Below are positions 1 to 8,833 of a stretch of 37,803 nt of DNA, piece after piece. The translations under genes and the position numbers were made by a program. The notes below the pieces were generated by a model, which searched no databases, was not told the origin of the DNA, and was given only the letters and a program-made list of their open reading frames with translations. The stretch comes from Pseudomonadota bacterium (GTDB lineage: Bacteria > Pseudomonadota > Gammaproteobacteria > Steroidobacterales > Woeseiaceae), in the NCBI GenBank assembly GCA_022563195.1, contig JADFNV010000027.1, positions 1-37,803 of the forward strand, written 5' to 3'. The number at the start of each line of letters is the position of its first letter. Positions within the stretch are counted from its first letter, which is position 1.

Positions 1-82
1 GTTCCGTCGCACTCAACACGATCGCGGCTGCAGCGATACCTGCAGCCAGGCTCACTGCGGCTACGGCATAGACTTTTTTCAT
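1..82 (-). CDS. N-terminal fragment of an exported protein (runs off the window)
   Basis: An ATG at 82-80 on the minus strand opens a frame that stays open to the window edge. The 27 visible residues start MKKVYAVAAVSLAAG and continue Ala-rich, which is a typical Sec signal peptide: two lysines followed by a hydrophobic stretch. A G-rich stretch lies a few bases upstream of the ATG and could act as a weak ribosome binding site. The mature protein is outside the window, so no function can be given. It is divergent from the DUF885 gene that follows. Confidence 0.6.
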   Translation of the reverse strand, partial: MKKVYAVAAVSLAAGIAAAAIVLSATE

Positions 83-227
83 GTAGCACCCCCGGAATTA
101 CACGCTCAAAACCGATAAACGCACTCTGCATCGGTCCGTTGACGTAATTATTGGACATGAATGGATTGTATTCGTGCCAGCTAATGTGCTGTTATGCCGC
201 GACCAAAATAGCAACTCGGAGTTGGCT

Positions 228-1976
228 GTGGCAAACATTCGCCTGACCCTGTGCCTCATTGCGTTGATTCAATTGGCATGTTCTGAACCTCCCGTAGAAA
301 CCACCTTCGAGCGCGTCGATAAAATTGCGTCTGAATTCGTTCACGGTTATTACTCGCAATTTCCTGAAGAAGTTTACGAAGTCGGCTATCCCGATTCCCC
401 GCTGCACCGATTCGGCGATCACAGCGAAGCAGCTTTGGCTGCCTGGGACGCCAGGATCGACGACTGGTTGACTCAACTTGACCAGATTGACGTTGGTGAA
501 CTGGCCGGCGCACCAGCCGCAATTACCTATGTGTTCGCACGCGAGCGCATGCAGGTGCTCGTCGACAAGCGCATCTGTCACAACGACCTGTGGAATGTCA
601 GCCCGACCTGGACCGGCTGGCAGTTCATGCTTGCATCCACATTGGCTGTGCAGCCCGTGGGCGATGACGAAGAACGAGGGGCAGCATTGAGTCGCGCAGC
701 TGACATCGCTCGCTTCCTCAATGTCGAGGTGAGCAATTTGCGGCGCGGCGTGGACGAGGGATATGTAGCCGCGCAGAGCAATGTCGACGCTGTCGTAGAA
801 CAAGTCACATCGCTAATTGAGACACCTGTAGAGAGCTCGCCGTTTTTTAGCCCGGCCACACGCTCGGATAATGACGCGTTTATCGCCGAGTATCGCGATG
901 TTATCGAATCTGGCGTCTACCCAGCCATGACTGCATATCGTGACTTTCTCCGCAGCGATTATCCTGGACGAGACACGATTGGTGTCAGCGCGAATCCCGA
1001 CGGCGATGCCTGCTACGCCGCATCGGCCCGCTACTGGTCATCGATGTCGATAAACCCGGCCGAAATTCATCGGCTCGGACTGTCAGAAATGGCGCGCATA
1101 CAAAGCGAAATGTTGCTATTGGCTCAGGAGTCATTCGGCACAGATAACGTTGAGGCGTTACTCGAGGAACTGCGCACGAACCCCGAGTACACGTTCGCGA
1201 ACGAACAGGCTGTACTCGACTTTGTCTCCGATGCCGTGAAGCGCAGCCGCGTAGCCGTGCACAGCTGGTTTGGTAACGTACCGGATGCAGACGTAGTGGT
1301 GATCCCATCCCCGGCTTATAAAAAAGATTCAGGTGGCGGCTTCTACTCGGCGGGTTCGGCAGACGGCAGCCGTCCGGGCACGATCCAGATTGGTACCTAC
1401 AATCCCACCACTATCAGCAAGGCCGGAATCGAATCGCTGACGTTTCACGAGGGATACCCGGGCCACCACTTGCAGGTATCGATTGCGCTGCTCAACGATT
1501 CGTTACATCCGATCCTGCGCTACATGTTCGTATCGGGATCGGCCGAAGGCTGGGGCTTGTATTCCGAGCACATCGCCGAGGAAATGGGCCTCTACTCGAG
1601 CCCCGTCACTCTATTCGGCAAACTTTCTGACGAAGCCTGGCGTGCCGCGCGCCTGGTTGTAGAACCGGGCATACACGTCATGGGCTGGACTCGCGATCAG
1701 GCAATTGACTATATGATGCAACATTCGGCAGTTGGACGGGACAAAGCCAGCGCCGAAATAGATCGATATACGGCCGTGCCCGGCCAGGCGACCTCGTACC
1801 TGATCGGCAGCCTCGAGATCCAGCGCATACGCGCGCACGCAGAGACTGCGCTCGGTGAACAATTCGACATTCGTCAATTCCACGATCGAATCCTCGCGAA
1901 TGGCGGTGTCGCATTGCCGATGCTTGGCACCGCGATCGATGCATGGATTGCCGAGGTGCAAGCGACCAAACTGTAG
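228..1976 (+). CDS. DUF885 family putative metallopeptidase, exported (probable lipoprotein)
   Basis: The protein belongs to the DUF885 family, whose members are thought to be zinc peptidases; no substrate is established. The hallmark HEGYPGHH lies at about residues 407-414 and is followed by EGWGLYSEH, with its Glu at about 440, a likely third metal ligand. I place the start at GTG 228 because a GGAG sits six bases upstream and translation from there begins directly with a signal sequence ending ...IQLACSEPP. The upstream in-frame GTG at 174 would add 18 residues before the signal peptide. The Cys after IQLA could be lipidated, although the lipobox is not a perfect match. Length (582 aa) is normal for the family. 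A second DUF885 protein lies at 18.4-19.7 kb, so the organism carries at least two paralogues. The family call is firm; peptidase activity is inferred from the motif. Confidence 0.88.
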   Translation: MANIRLTLCLIALIQLACSEPPVETTFERVDKIASEFVHGYYSQFPEEVYEVGYPDSPLHRFGDHSEAALAAWDARIDDWLTQLDQIDVGELAGAPAAITYVFARERMQVLVDKRICHNDLWNVSPTWTGWQFMLASTLAVQPVGDDEERGAALSRAADIARFLNVEVSNLRRGVDEGYVAAQSNVDAVVEQVTSLIETPVESSPFFSPATRSDNDAFIAEYRDVIESGVYPAMTAYRDFLRSDYPGRDTIGVSANPDGDACYAASARYWSSMSINPAEIHRLGLSEMARIQSEMLLLAQESFGTDNVEALLEELRTNPEYTFANEQAVLDFVSDAVKRSRVAVHSWFGNVPDADVVVIPSPAYKKDSGGGFYSAGSADGSRPGTIQIGTYNPTTISKAGIESLTFHEGYPGHHLQVSIALLNDSLHPILRYMFVSGSAEGWGLYSEHIAEEMGLYSSPVTLFGKLSDEAWRAARLVVEPGIHVMGWTRDQAIDYMMQHSAVGRDKASAEIDRYTAVPGQATSYLIGSLEIQRIRAHAETALGEQFDIRQFHDRILANGGVALPMLGTAIDAWIAEVQATKL

Positions 1977-1982
1977 CTGTGA

Positions 1983-2048
1983 AGCATCGCGAACGGGAGG
2001 ATCCTCTCCCTCATGTCTCGATCCCGCTCGACGGGAGCTCGCGATGCT
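1983..2048. repeat. 10-bp perfect inverted repeat enclosing two hairpins (three-way junction)
   Basis: AGCATCGCGA (1983-1992) and its exact reverse complement TCGCGATGCT (2039-2048) form a 10-bp outer stem. Inside are two further stems: GGGAG/CTCCC at 1995-2010, and TCCCG/CGGGA at 2022-2036 around a five-base loop. The folded form would be a three-helix junction. It sits between the stops of two convergent genes, so it may act as a bidirectional terminator or mRNA 3'-end protector. No U-run follows on either strand, so it is not a standard Rho-independent terminator. It could also be a REP-like or small non-autonomous repeat; no second copy was seen in this window. Confidence 0.5.
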
Positions 2049-2117
2049 GCGCTTTACTTCGGTCGAAGAACATCCCGTCCACGATGCTGGCGAATGCCAT
2101 GACGTCGGTCGCGGAAT

Positions 2118-3386
2118 TTATGGTCGGGTTTGCGTTTCGAGCCGCCGCAATTGTTCCGTAGCGGCCGCGCCGTATTCGCCACCGCTTTTTGCGACTATTC
2201 TGAAGTGTTTGATGGCCTCGTCGATATTACCGCGGTCCACATTAATTGTTCCCAGCGTGTAATGTGCGGGCGCTGTCGGTAGCAGTTCGATGCTCCTCTC
2301 CAGATCGACAACGGCTGAACTGGTTTGTCCGAGCTCGTTGCGTGCAAGACCGCGTTGCAGGTAATAGTAAAAAAAATCGCCGCGCCTGCCGATAGCACGA
2401 TTGTAATTCGTCACTGCCATATCGTACTGGTCGATTACGAGTCGAACGTCGCCGCGCAGTGCGTGAAAGTGTGCCTCGGCCGGGTACAGGGCCAGCGCCT
2501 TGTTAGCCAGGGCCAGCGCTTCGCCCGTCTTCTTGTCGCCCAGCGCTTCGCGGCCTTCGTCGTATGCGTCATAGGCCGGTTTCGAATCCATCGTCCGTTG
2601 CATAGCGATACGGAAGTTGTCTTTGCCAAGCTTGCCACCCGCCGGGAGCCTGCCGGCCGTCTTGATGTTTGCTTTAACTCGCTCCCTGGACGGCGGATGG
2701 CTGGCAAACAGTCCACTGAGCCAATCCTGGTCACGGGTCTCGCTAAGGCGGACAAAGGTTTTTTGCAGAGCTATGGCGCCCTGAGGGTCGTAGCCGGCCT
2801 TCGACATGTAGCGTATACCGTGCTTGTCTGACTCCAGTTCCGCACTTCGGCCATATTTCATCGTTACGAGTGCCGCCGCCGCGTTTGCACTGCCGACAGC
2901 GAGGTCGCCGTAGCTGCTGTCATTGGTTGCGACACTCGTAGCAACCACCAATCCCTGCATCAGCATGCCACGCGATAAAGTCTTGGCCGTGTGCCGAGCC
3001 GCCGCGTGCACGATCTCATGGCTCAGCACGGCCGCGAGTTCCGCTTCGGAGTTGAGCTCAGTGAGCAGGCCTCGGTTGATCCCAATTTTTCCGCCCGGCA
3101 ATGCCCAGGCATTCGGTACCGAATTGTTCAGCACCGTGAATTCGTAGGGCAGCGATGCCTCGCTAACTGCTGCAAGCCGTTTGCCAATCGACTGCACATA
3201 TTGTATCAGCGCCGGATCGACATCGTAGGCCCCGCCCTGCGACTGCAACATGGGCGCATAATTTTTTTCACCCATGGCAATTTCCTGCGCGCCAGAGAGG
3301 AGCATGAATTCGCGGTCGCCGGTGACCGGGTTGACCGAACACGCGGTGAGCAAAGTGGCGAGTAGCAGCAACGATAACTTATGCAT
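2118..3386 (-). CDS. M48 family metallopeptidase lipoprotein with TPR repeats (BepA/YfgC-like)
   Basis: The N-terminus is a lipoprotein signal with lipobox LLTAC (Cys16), so the protein is expected to be anchored in the periplasm, probably at the outer membrane. The M48 zinc site is complete: HEIVH (His123, Glu124, His127) with the third ligand Glu183 in ELESDKHG. The C-terminal half, from about residue 250, has helical tetratricopeptide-like repeats, including one starting near APAHYTLG. Proteins of this shape, such as E. coli BepA, degrade or help assemble misfolded outer membrane proteins. At 422 aa it is somewhat shorter than BepA. It follows the LolA/ABC/beta-barrel operon by 25 bases but has its own perfect TATAAT just before the ATG. 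It has no visible Shine-Dalgarno, which points to leaderless translation. Confidence 0.88.
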   Translation of the reverse strand: MHKLSLLLLATLLTACSVNPVTGDREFMLLSGAQEIAMGEKNYAPMLQSQGGAYDVDPALIQYVQSIGKRLAAVSEASLPYEFTVLNNSVPNAWALPGGKIGINRGLLTELNSEAELAAVLSHEIVHAAARHTAKTLSRGMLMQGLVVATSVATNDSSYGDLAVGSANAAAALVTMKYGRSAELESDKHGIRYMSKAGYDPQGAIALQKTFVRLSETRDQDWLSGLFASHPPSRERVKANIKTAGRLPAGGKLGKDNFRIAMQRTMDSKPAYDAYDEGREALGDKKTGEALALANKALALYPAEAHFHALRGDVRLVIDQYDMAVTNYNRAIGRRGDFFYYYLQRGLARNELGQTSSAVVDLERSIELLPTAPAHYTLGTINVDRGNIDEAIKHFRIVAKSGGEYGAAATEQLRRLETQTRP

Positions 3387-3392
3387 GTTCGA

Positions 3393-3398
3393 ATTATA
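3393..3398 (-). promoter_or_regulatory. -10 box (TATAAT) six bases before the M48 start codon
   Basis: On the minus strand a perfect TATAAT is followed by six bases (TCGAAC) and then the ATG of the M48 gene. With normal spacing the transcript would begin at the A of the ATG, giving a leaderless mRNA. No good -35 hexamer is visible 16-18 bases upstream, so promoter strength is uncertain. Confidence 0.45.
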
Positions 3399-3411
3399 GC
3401 GTCAGTTAGAA

Positions 3412-4668
3412 TTAGAAGTACCAGGCTAACTGGGCGAATACGCTGGCATCGGTCGAAAGGTATTGACCGGCAATTCCGGTCTCGATGCCACCGAACTCGG
3501 AGCCATTTGCGCCAAGCGGAACATTCAGGCTGCCGAGAAACGTTATGTCGTCGGACACACTGTACTGCGTTACGAATTGCAACAGTCCGCTCGGGTCGCC
3601 GACGTTGGCGAGGACAGTCGGTGTCATCGTCCACAGCGGTGACATTTCGATGCTCAGGCTGCCCGCTATGTAGTAACGACCGAGCGCAAATACTTCGCGG
3701 CGCGCAAGCCTTTCCAGCAACTCGGGATTAGTTGCCAGACTCGCCGGATCGTACTCTCCGCCGTGCTGACCAAAACCGTTGAAATAGACCTCAAGCACGC
3801 CACTGACATTCCTGCCGCCCCAGGTCCATGAGTAGCCCAGGTTGGTGACGACCTGTACCCGCGTGCCATTGGCAGCATCTGTTGCGACGACATCGCCGCG
3901 CAGCACGGCTCCACCAATGCTAAATACGCCGCCGATGCCAATGACAGTATCGCCATAGCTTTCCGCGATGAGAATGTCGTACTCGTTGCCACCGGCAAAG
4001 GCGTGATACTTCAGGGCAACAGTGCCCTCGTCGGAGTCGACATTTCCTGTGACAGGATTACGACGAATCACGACAGCTCCCTGCACATCGTCGCCACTAT
4101 CACGCAGGTACTGCAGATAGATCATGTCGTCACCGGTCTTGAACTCAATATCTATCGCGGTCGGATCGAACGGATTCACGAGATCCATCGGCGAGTAAAA
4201 CAGGCCGTTACCCCAGGAAAGCGCTTGCCTGCCGAATCGCGCGACCACCTTTTCGCCGGTATACGCGACCGAGAACCGGTCGAGTCTGTGAACGACGGCG
4301 TTCCTGCCCTCGTCGCGAATGACATCGGTGAGATCGAACAGACGGCGCTCATCGTTTGGCAAGCGATCGATCAACAGATCGGCGGCAGGTCCCAGCCCTC
4401 GCGTCCATTCGACACTGTCGCCGTTCAAAGCGAACAATTGCCAGGCCGAATCGAAGGACCAATGGCCGGGGTTCGCGGAAAAATTGATGCGAAGTTCGCC
4501 CTCAAAATCGGTGGACGTCGCTCCAGCCAGGTCCCGAAACAGACTCTCATCGGCAAAGCTCTGGGCAATCAGGCGTAACTTCGCGTGGCCTCCAAGCTCG
4601 AGCGTGGCGTCGTCCGCGAGTGCGATGCCGCACCAAAGCAGAATCGGCAGAAGCAGGCTACGTGGCAT
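3412..4668 (-). CDS. outer membrane beta-barrel protein, last gene of the LolA/ABC operon
   Basis: The protein has a clear signal peptide (MPRSLLLPILLWCGIALA, cleavage before DD). The rest alternates polar and hydrophobic residues with many Gly and aromatic residues, and it ends in ...QLAWYF. A terminal Phe is the usual BAM recognition signal, so this is very likely an outer membrane barrel. I chose ATG 4668; the frame could also start at TTG 4686, but that puts six residues before the signal. The start overlaps the end of the ABC ATPase gene by 11 bases, showing translational coupling. A central stretch (FGRQALSWGNGLFYSP...) resembles proteins that travel with LolA-like lipid export systems; I recognise this only loosely. 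It may be the outer membrane acceptor or channel for the encoded transporter. Confidence 0.75.
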   Translation of the reverse strand: MPRSLLLPILLWCGIALADDATLELGGHAKLRLIAQSFADESLFRDLAGATSTDFEGELRINFSANPGHWSFDSAWQLFALNGDSVEWTRGLGPAADLLIDRLPNDERRLFDLTDVIRDEGRNAVVHRLDRFSVAYTGEKVVARFGRQALSWGNGLFYSPMDLVNPFDPTAIDIEFKTGDDMIYLQYLRDSGDDVQGAVVIRRNPVTGNVDSDEGTVALKYHAFAGGNEYDILIAESYGDTVIGIGGVFSIGGAVLRGDVVATDAANGTRVQVVTNLGYSWTWGGRNVSGVLEVYFNGFGQHGGEYDPASLATNPELLERLARREVFALGRYYIAGSLSIEMSPLWTMTPTVLANVGDPSGLLQFVTQYSVSDDITFLGSLNVPLGANGSEFGGIETGIAGQYLSTDASVFAQLAWYF

Positions 4669-5350
4669 TTTGCTCGATGTCGTCAACGATTCGACCGTCG
4701 AGCATGCTGATCAGGCGCTTGGCGTAACTCATAACACGCCGGTCGTGCGTCGCAATGACGAAAGTCGTGCCGTGCCGCTCATTGAGCACACGAAATAGTT
4801 CGATCAGCCCATCGGCCGTTTTCGAGTCGAGATTGGCCGTCGGTTCATCGGCAAGAACCAGCGCCGGTCGCGAGACAATCGCCCGGGCAACTGCGACGCG
4901 CTGCTGCTGACCGCCGGACATATCGGCAGGCAACCTGTCCTCAAGCCCGGCCAGGCCGACCTCCTCGAGTGTTGCCAGCGCTTTTTTGCCGCGATCATCG
5001 GCCGGTACGCCCTGCACCTGCATGACGAATTCGACATTTTCGCGCGCCGTCAACACCGGTATCAGGTTGAAAGCCTGGAACACGAATCCGATCTGCCTGA
5101 GCCGCAGGTTTGCGCGTTCGCCCTTACTGAGGTTGTCGATGCGCTGACCGGCGATGTACACCTCACCACTGTCTGGCTTGTCAAGTCCGCCAATCGCATT
5201 CAGCAAGGTCGTCTTACCACCGCCCGATGGTGCCGACAGGCAAACGAATCCTCCCGCGTCGATTTCAATGCTGACATGATCGAGCGCTTTAATATCTTCG
5301 TCGCCCTGGTGATAGGTTTTGCACAAATCGACGCAACGTACAGCTGTCAT
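4658..5350 (-). CDS. ABC transporter ATP-binding protein, LolD/MacB type
   Basis: This 230-residue ATPase powers the two FtsX-type permeases encoded just upstream. Walker A is APSGGGKTTLL (about residues 40-50), the signature is MSGGQQQRVAVARA and Walker B is LVLADEPTANLDS, all intact and in the LolD/MacB style. AAGG lies seven bases before the ATG, inside the end of the permease gene, whose stop is two bases upstream. LolD-type ATPases do not move substrate across the membrane. They drive conformational changes in FtsX permeases that extract lipoproteins or pull periplasmic partners. The neighbouring LolA-like protein fits that role. The substrate is not shown by the sequence. Confidence 0.92.
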   Translation of the reverse strand: MTAVRCVDLCKTYHQGDEDIKALDHVSIEIDAGGFVCLSAPSGGGKTTLLNAIGGLDKPDSGEVYIAGQRIDNLSKGERANLRLRQIGFVFQAFNLIPVLTARENVEFVMQVQGVPADDRGKKALATLEEVGLAGLEDRLPADMSGGQQQRVAVARAIVSRPALVLADEPTANLDSKTADGLIELFRVLNERHGTTFVIATHDRRVMSYAKRLISMLDGRIVDDIEQNAT

Positions 5351-5352
5351 AG

Positions 5353-6582
5353 TCAGACCTTCGTAATCGCTGCAACGGGTTCATAATGGGCAGCGCGCCA
5401 TGCTGGTGCCAGGCTCGCAAGAAAACCGAGCACGAGTACGACGACATTGGCCAGGATGACATCGCGAAGCAGCAAGTCGGGATAAAGAACGCTCGACATG
5501 CCCCACATATCCAGGCCTTCGCCAACGATCGATATGTCGATACCGTCTTTGATCGGCTGAATAGCCGCCCATGACAGCGCTGTACCAAGCACCAATCCGA
5601 TTATGAGAAGCATCAACGACTCAATGATAATCTGCCCGAGGATGTATACGGGCCGCATGCCCAGCGCAAGCATCAGGCCAATCTCCCGCACACGCTCGAA
5701 CACCGCCATCACGAGTGTGTTAACGAGGCCGAACGACAGCGCGAGAAAGATCACGATGATCCATACGAACACAAAGCCGTCCATGATATTAAGCATCGCG
5801 CCGAGATATGCATCGACTTCAAACCATCGCCTGACCTCGACGCGACTGTCGACGATAGCCGATACTTTGTCGTACAGCACCTCGACGTTACGATAATCAT
5901 CGCCAAGGACAACGAGTTCCGAAACCTGGTCGTCGATACGCAGCATTTTTTGCGTCGTGGACTTACCCGCGAAAACAAATGTTTCTTCAAAAGCACTGAC
6001 ATTCGCCGTAAACAGCCCCACCACCCGGAAGCCGCGATCTGCGATCTCGTTATCGGGATCCTGGCTCATCACAACCACACGTTTGCCAACCCGCGTATTC
6101 AGCATCTTCGCGAGTTTCTTGCCGATGACGATACCTGTGTCATCCCTTGACTCGAGAAACCGGCCTTCGACCTCATCATAATCGACGAAAGTCAGACCGC
6201 GTTCGCGGGCTGGATCGACGCCCAGCAGGGTGATGCCGCGAGACTCATATTCGCTGGTAATGACCGCGGGAACTCGCACACGTGTAGCCCAGCGCGCTAT
6301 GTCGGCATCGTCGAACTTCGCCGCGAGCTCCGTATCGCTGATCGATATGAGATTGGCGACGCTGGGATCATCCCGGTACTCGGGATCGTGTACCTGTATG
6401 TGACCAGGCAGCGCGCTGATACCATCCTGGATCATTTGCGTGACCATGCCGCGCATCAGCGCTGTCATGAAGATCATTGCCCAGGTGCCGAGAATCACCG
6501 CTGCCAGCATGATCAGCGTACGGCGATGATTGCGCCACAGATTGCGCCAGGCGAGCGTCGTAAGAATCGCGACCATATGCAT
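5353..6582 (-). CDS. FtsX-like ABC transporter permease (LolC/E-like), second of two
   Basis: A 409-residue permease with the FtsX/MacB layout: one membrane helix near residues 20-40, a large periplasmic domain (about 45-270), then three C-terminal helices (about 275-305, 320-350 and 370-400). The periplasmic part starts ...ALPGHIQVHDPEY. The sister permease has TGHMQIQAPGY at the same place, so the two are paralogues of equal length that probably pair as a heterodimer. Its ATG overlaps the stop of the upstream gene as TAATG, a sign of coupled translation. ATG at the third codon is an alternative start. The pairing of two permeases with LolA-like and LolD-like partners resembles LolCDE. Confidence 0.9.
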   Translation of the reverse strand: MHMVAILTTLAWRNLWRNHRRTLIMLAAVILGTWAMIFMTALMRGMVTQMIQDGISALPGHIQVHDPEYRDDPSVANLISISDTELAAKFDDADIARWATRVRVPAVITSEYESRGITLLGVDPARERGLTFVDYDEVEGRFLESRDDTGIVIGKKLAKMLNTRVGKRVVVMSQDPDNEIADRGFRVVGLFTANVSAFEETFVFAGKSTTQKMLRIDDQVSELVVLGDDYRNVEVLYDKVSAIVDSRVEVRRWFEVDAYLGAMLNIMDGFVFVWIIVIFLALSFGLVNTLVMAVFERVREIGLMLALGMRPVYILGQIIIESLMLLIIGLVLGTALSWAAIQPIKDGIDISIVGEGLDMWGMSSVLYPDLLLRDVILANVVVLVLGFLASLAPAWRAAHYEPVAAITKV

Positions 6583-7811
6583 TACACGGCCCTCATCGCC
6601 TCAACCGGATGCAGGCGATGCAGCCTGAGTGCCGGGTACAACGCGGAGAGCATCGTAAACAGGTATACGACTATTGGCCCGATCAGCAGTGTTAACACGG
6701 TTATCTGCGGGAAGAAGCGAGCGGGCAGATTGAATTTTGCCGCCAACTCCGCCATGCCCGGGTACGCGAAACCATTGATGCTGAAATAATAAGTCACGAG
6801 CGCGCCAAGCAGCGCACCGAGCAACAGACCCAGCACACCCATAATCGCGGTTTCAAGTAACACCAGCCAGGCGAGCCGGCCTGGCGTGAGCCCGAGCGCC
6901 ATGACGATGCCGAATTCGTGGGTTCGCTCGAGTACCGACATCAGTTGCGTGTTTAACACGCTGAATGCGACCAGGATAACGAGTATTCCGTACATGAAAA
7001 ATGAGCTGCTTATATCAGCCCTGATAGCCTGTTTGAGGCCGGGTTGCAACGCGTCCCAATCGTGTACAACGAGTTCCTGACCTGCCGGCAGCAATGCATT
7101 AACCCGTATTTGCAATTCGGCAACGTCGTCAATCACCGGAGCATTGATAACGACCTGGTGCCCTGCTCCCTGCATATAGAAAACATCCTGAAACAGGCCA
7201 AGTGGAATCTCCACGATGCTGCGATCGATCTCTGCAAGTCCGCTGTCGAAAATACCGACTATTGTGACGACCGCTGCAGCGAAGGATCCGTCGCGGCCGC
7301 TGCCAAGCAAAGTCAACTCGGCACCAAGTTTGACGCGCAAATTACGCGCCAGGCCTGCGCCGATAACGATCTCGGCTGCTGCGTTGTCGCCGAGAAAACG
7401 TCCCTCCCCGATCAACCCGGGTATTGTCGATACGTTGACTTCATATGCCGGCTCGACACCGAAAACCGCAATCCCGTAGCTGCGCTCATCACTCGACACA
7501 AGCGCAAAAGCCGATGCGCGTGCGGCGATATCATCGGAACCAAGCTCCCTGCGCAGCGAAACACTGAGCGGCACGATATCGGCAATGGTTTGACGCATTC
7601 TCTGATCGTCTTTGTAACCGGGCGCTTGAATCTGCATGTGCCCGGTAAACGCCTGCAACGAGTTATCGATCATCAGGCCATACATGCCGAATTGCAGTGA
7701 AATCATGAAGACCAGCAGCATATTCGAAAACATCATTGCGCCGATCGTCAGCCAGGTACGTCGAGGGTGTCGCCATAGATTGCGCCACGCCAGACGAAAA
7801 ACGAGGTTCAC
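6582..7811 (-). CDS. FtsX-like ABC transporter permease (LolC/E-like), first of two
   Basis: A 409-residue protein with an N-terminal membrane helix (WLTIGAMMFSNMLLVFMISL), a periplasmic domain and three C-terminal helices, as in LolC, LolE and MacB. The motif SVLERTHEFGIVMALGLTPGR just before the last helices is the usual coupling region of FtsX permeases. Translation starts at GTG, five bases after the stop of the LolA-like gene. It is paralogous to the following permease, with which it overlaps by one base. It should sit in the inner membrane and work with the LolD-like ATPase. Confidence 0.9.
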   Translation of the reverse strand: MNLVFRLAWRNLWRHPRRTWLTIGAMMFSNMLLVFMISLQFGMYGLMIDNSLQAFTGHMQIQAPGYKDDQRMRQTIADIVPLSVSLRRELGSDDIAARASAFALVSSDERSYGIAVFGVEPAYEVNVSTIPGLIGEGRFLGDNAAAEIVIGAGLARNLRVKLGAELTLLGSGRDGSFAAAVVTIVGIFDSGLAEIDRSIVEIPLGLFQDVFYMQGAGHQVVINAPVIDDVAELQIRVNALLPAGQELVVHDWDALQPGLKQAIRADISSSFFMYGILVILVAFSVLNTQLMSVLERTHEFGIVMALGLTPGRLAWLVLLETAIMGVLGLLLGALLGALVTYYFSINGFAYPGMAELAAKFNLPARFFPQITVLTLLIGPIVVYLFTMLSALYPALRLHRLHPVEAMRAV

Positions 7812-7816
7812 GGCAA

Positions 7817-8563
7817 TCAGTCTCGGGGATTTCGCAGGTTGGACAATGTGAAGAGGCTGTCGTGGAGATCGACCGCATATTCAACCGACAGGAGTCGCAG
7901 CTCGGTCCACTCGTCGAGGGTCGCAACTTTACCCATGCGCTGCCTGAGGGCGACCATGCGCCCGCCCATTTCGCCAATCTCCAGTGATTGCAGTTGTTTG
8001 ACGAGCTCACCGTCCTGATCATAAAAGCTGTGTAGCAGGACGACATGATCCGCACGAATTCGCAGGACCTCCCGACCCCAGACCACGGGGGCATCCTCAT
8101 GCGGAATCGATTCGATTTCATAAACAGTGATACCGTCTGATTCATCAACGCTTAAGATCGAATGATCATATGCATCGACGATCTCATCGGCACGCGCCAC
8201 ATCGTTGTTGGAAAAATCCGATCCCATCCAGCTTTGCCCCATCATCGACGACGGCACTTTGATTACCCTGTTTATCTTCGGTGAGAACGACCACATATTA
8301 TTGTCATTGGTAAGCATGCGGTTACCACGATCTTTTTTTGGTTCGATGACGACGAGTAAGGATTTCTCATCGCCCTTGGTCCAGGCGCGCATCGTCATCG
8401 TACGCTCCCATTCGGGACGATGAATGACCATCGTCATGACGCTGACCGAGGAAACGCCGCGCCAATGGTTGACGGCGTCACGGACGATTGCGGTCGCGTC
8501 AGGTTCCTGCGCGTGCGCGACAGCTGTGGTCGCAACGACCAAGAGAAGGAGTCGTATCATCAT
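7817..8563 (-). CDS. LolA-like outer membrane lipoprotein-sorting family protein
   Basis: The first gene of the five-gene minus-strand operon. A signal peptide (MMIRLLLLVVATTAVAHA) precedes a 230-residue periplasmic domain of the LolA-like outer membrane lipoprotein-sorting family. Recognisable parts are the opening IVRDAVNHWRG, the repeated beta-strands with MTMVIHRPEWERTMTMR, and MWSFSPKINRVIKVPSSMMG, which resembles the conserved lipid-cavity strand region. Such proteins have an open barrel that holds acyl chains and shuttle lipids or lipoproteins through the periplasm. They commonly sit beside MMPL or ABC permeases. The cargo is unknown. This is not the housekeeping LolA, whose sequence differs and which is normally encoded elsewhere. 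Confidence 0.82.
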   Translation of the reverse strand: MMIRLLLLVVATTAVAHAQEPDATAIVRDAVNHWRGVSSVSVMTMVIHRPEWERTMTMRAWTKGDEKSLLVVIEPKKDRGNRMLTNDNNMWSFSPKINRVIKVPSSMMGQSWMGSDFSNNDVARADEIVDAYDHSILSVDESDGITVYEIESIPHEDAPVVWGREVLRIRADHVVLLHSFYDQDGELVKQLQSLEIGEMGGRMVALRQRMGKVATLDEWTELRLLSVEYAVDLHDSLFTLSNLRNPRD

Positions 8564-8833
8564 GGATGCCTGATACCTTAGTTAGGTGAAGAACGTCATG
8601 GTCAGAGATCGCTGGCCGCAATATAGAATAATCAACAGTATAATTGACTCAACCACCAAATGAATTTCGTCTTTTCTGTCCCGCAACTCCCGCATATTCT
8701 GAAAGGCGATGATAGGGGGGTATAACAAGACATGAGAACCGAATGAATATTCCAGTTGAAGAACGCTTGTACAGGAAATATAGACAAAGTGGCGAAAAAC
8801 GTTCTAACGAATCAGGCGTTTTGAGGAAACTTG

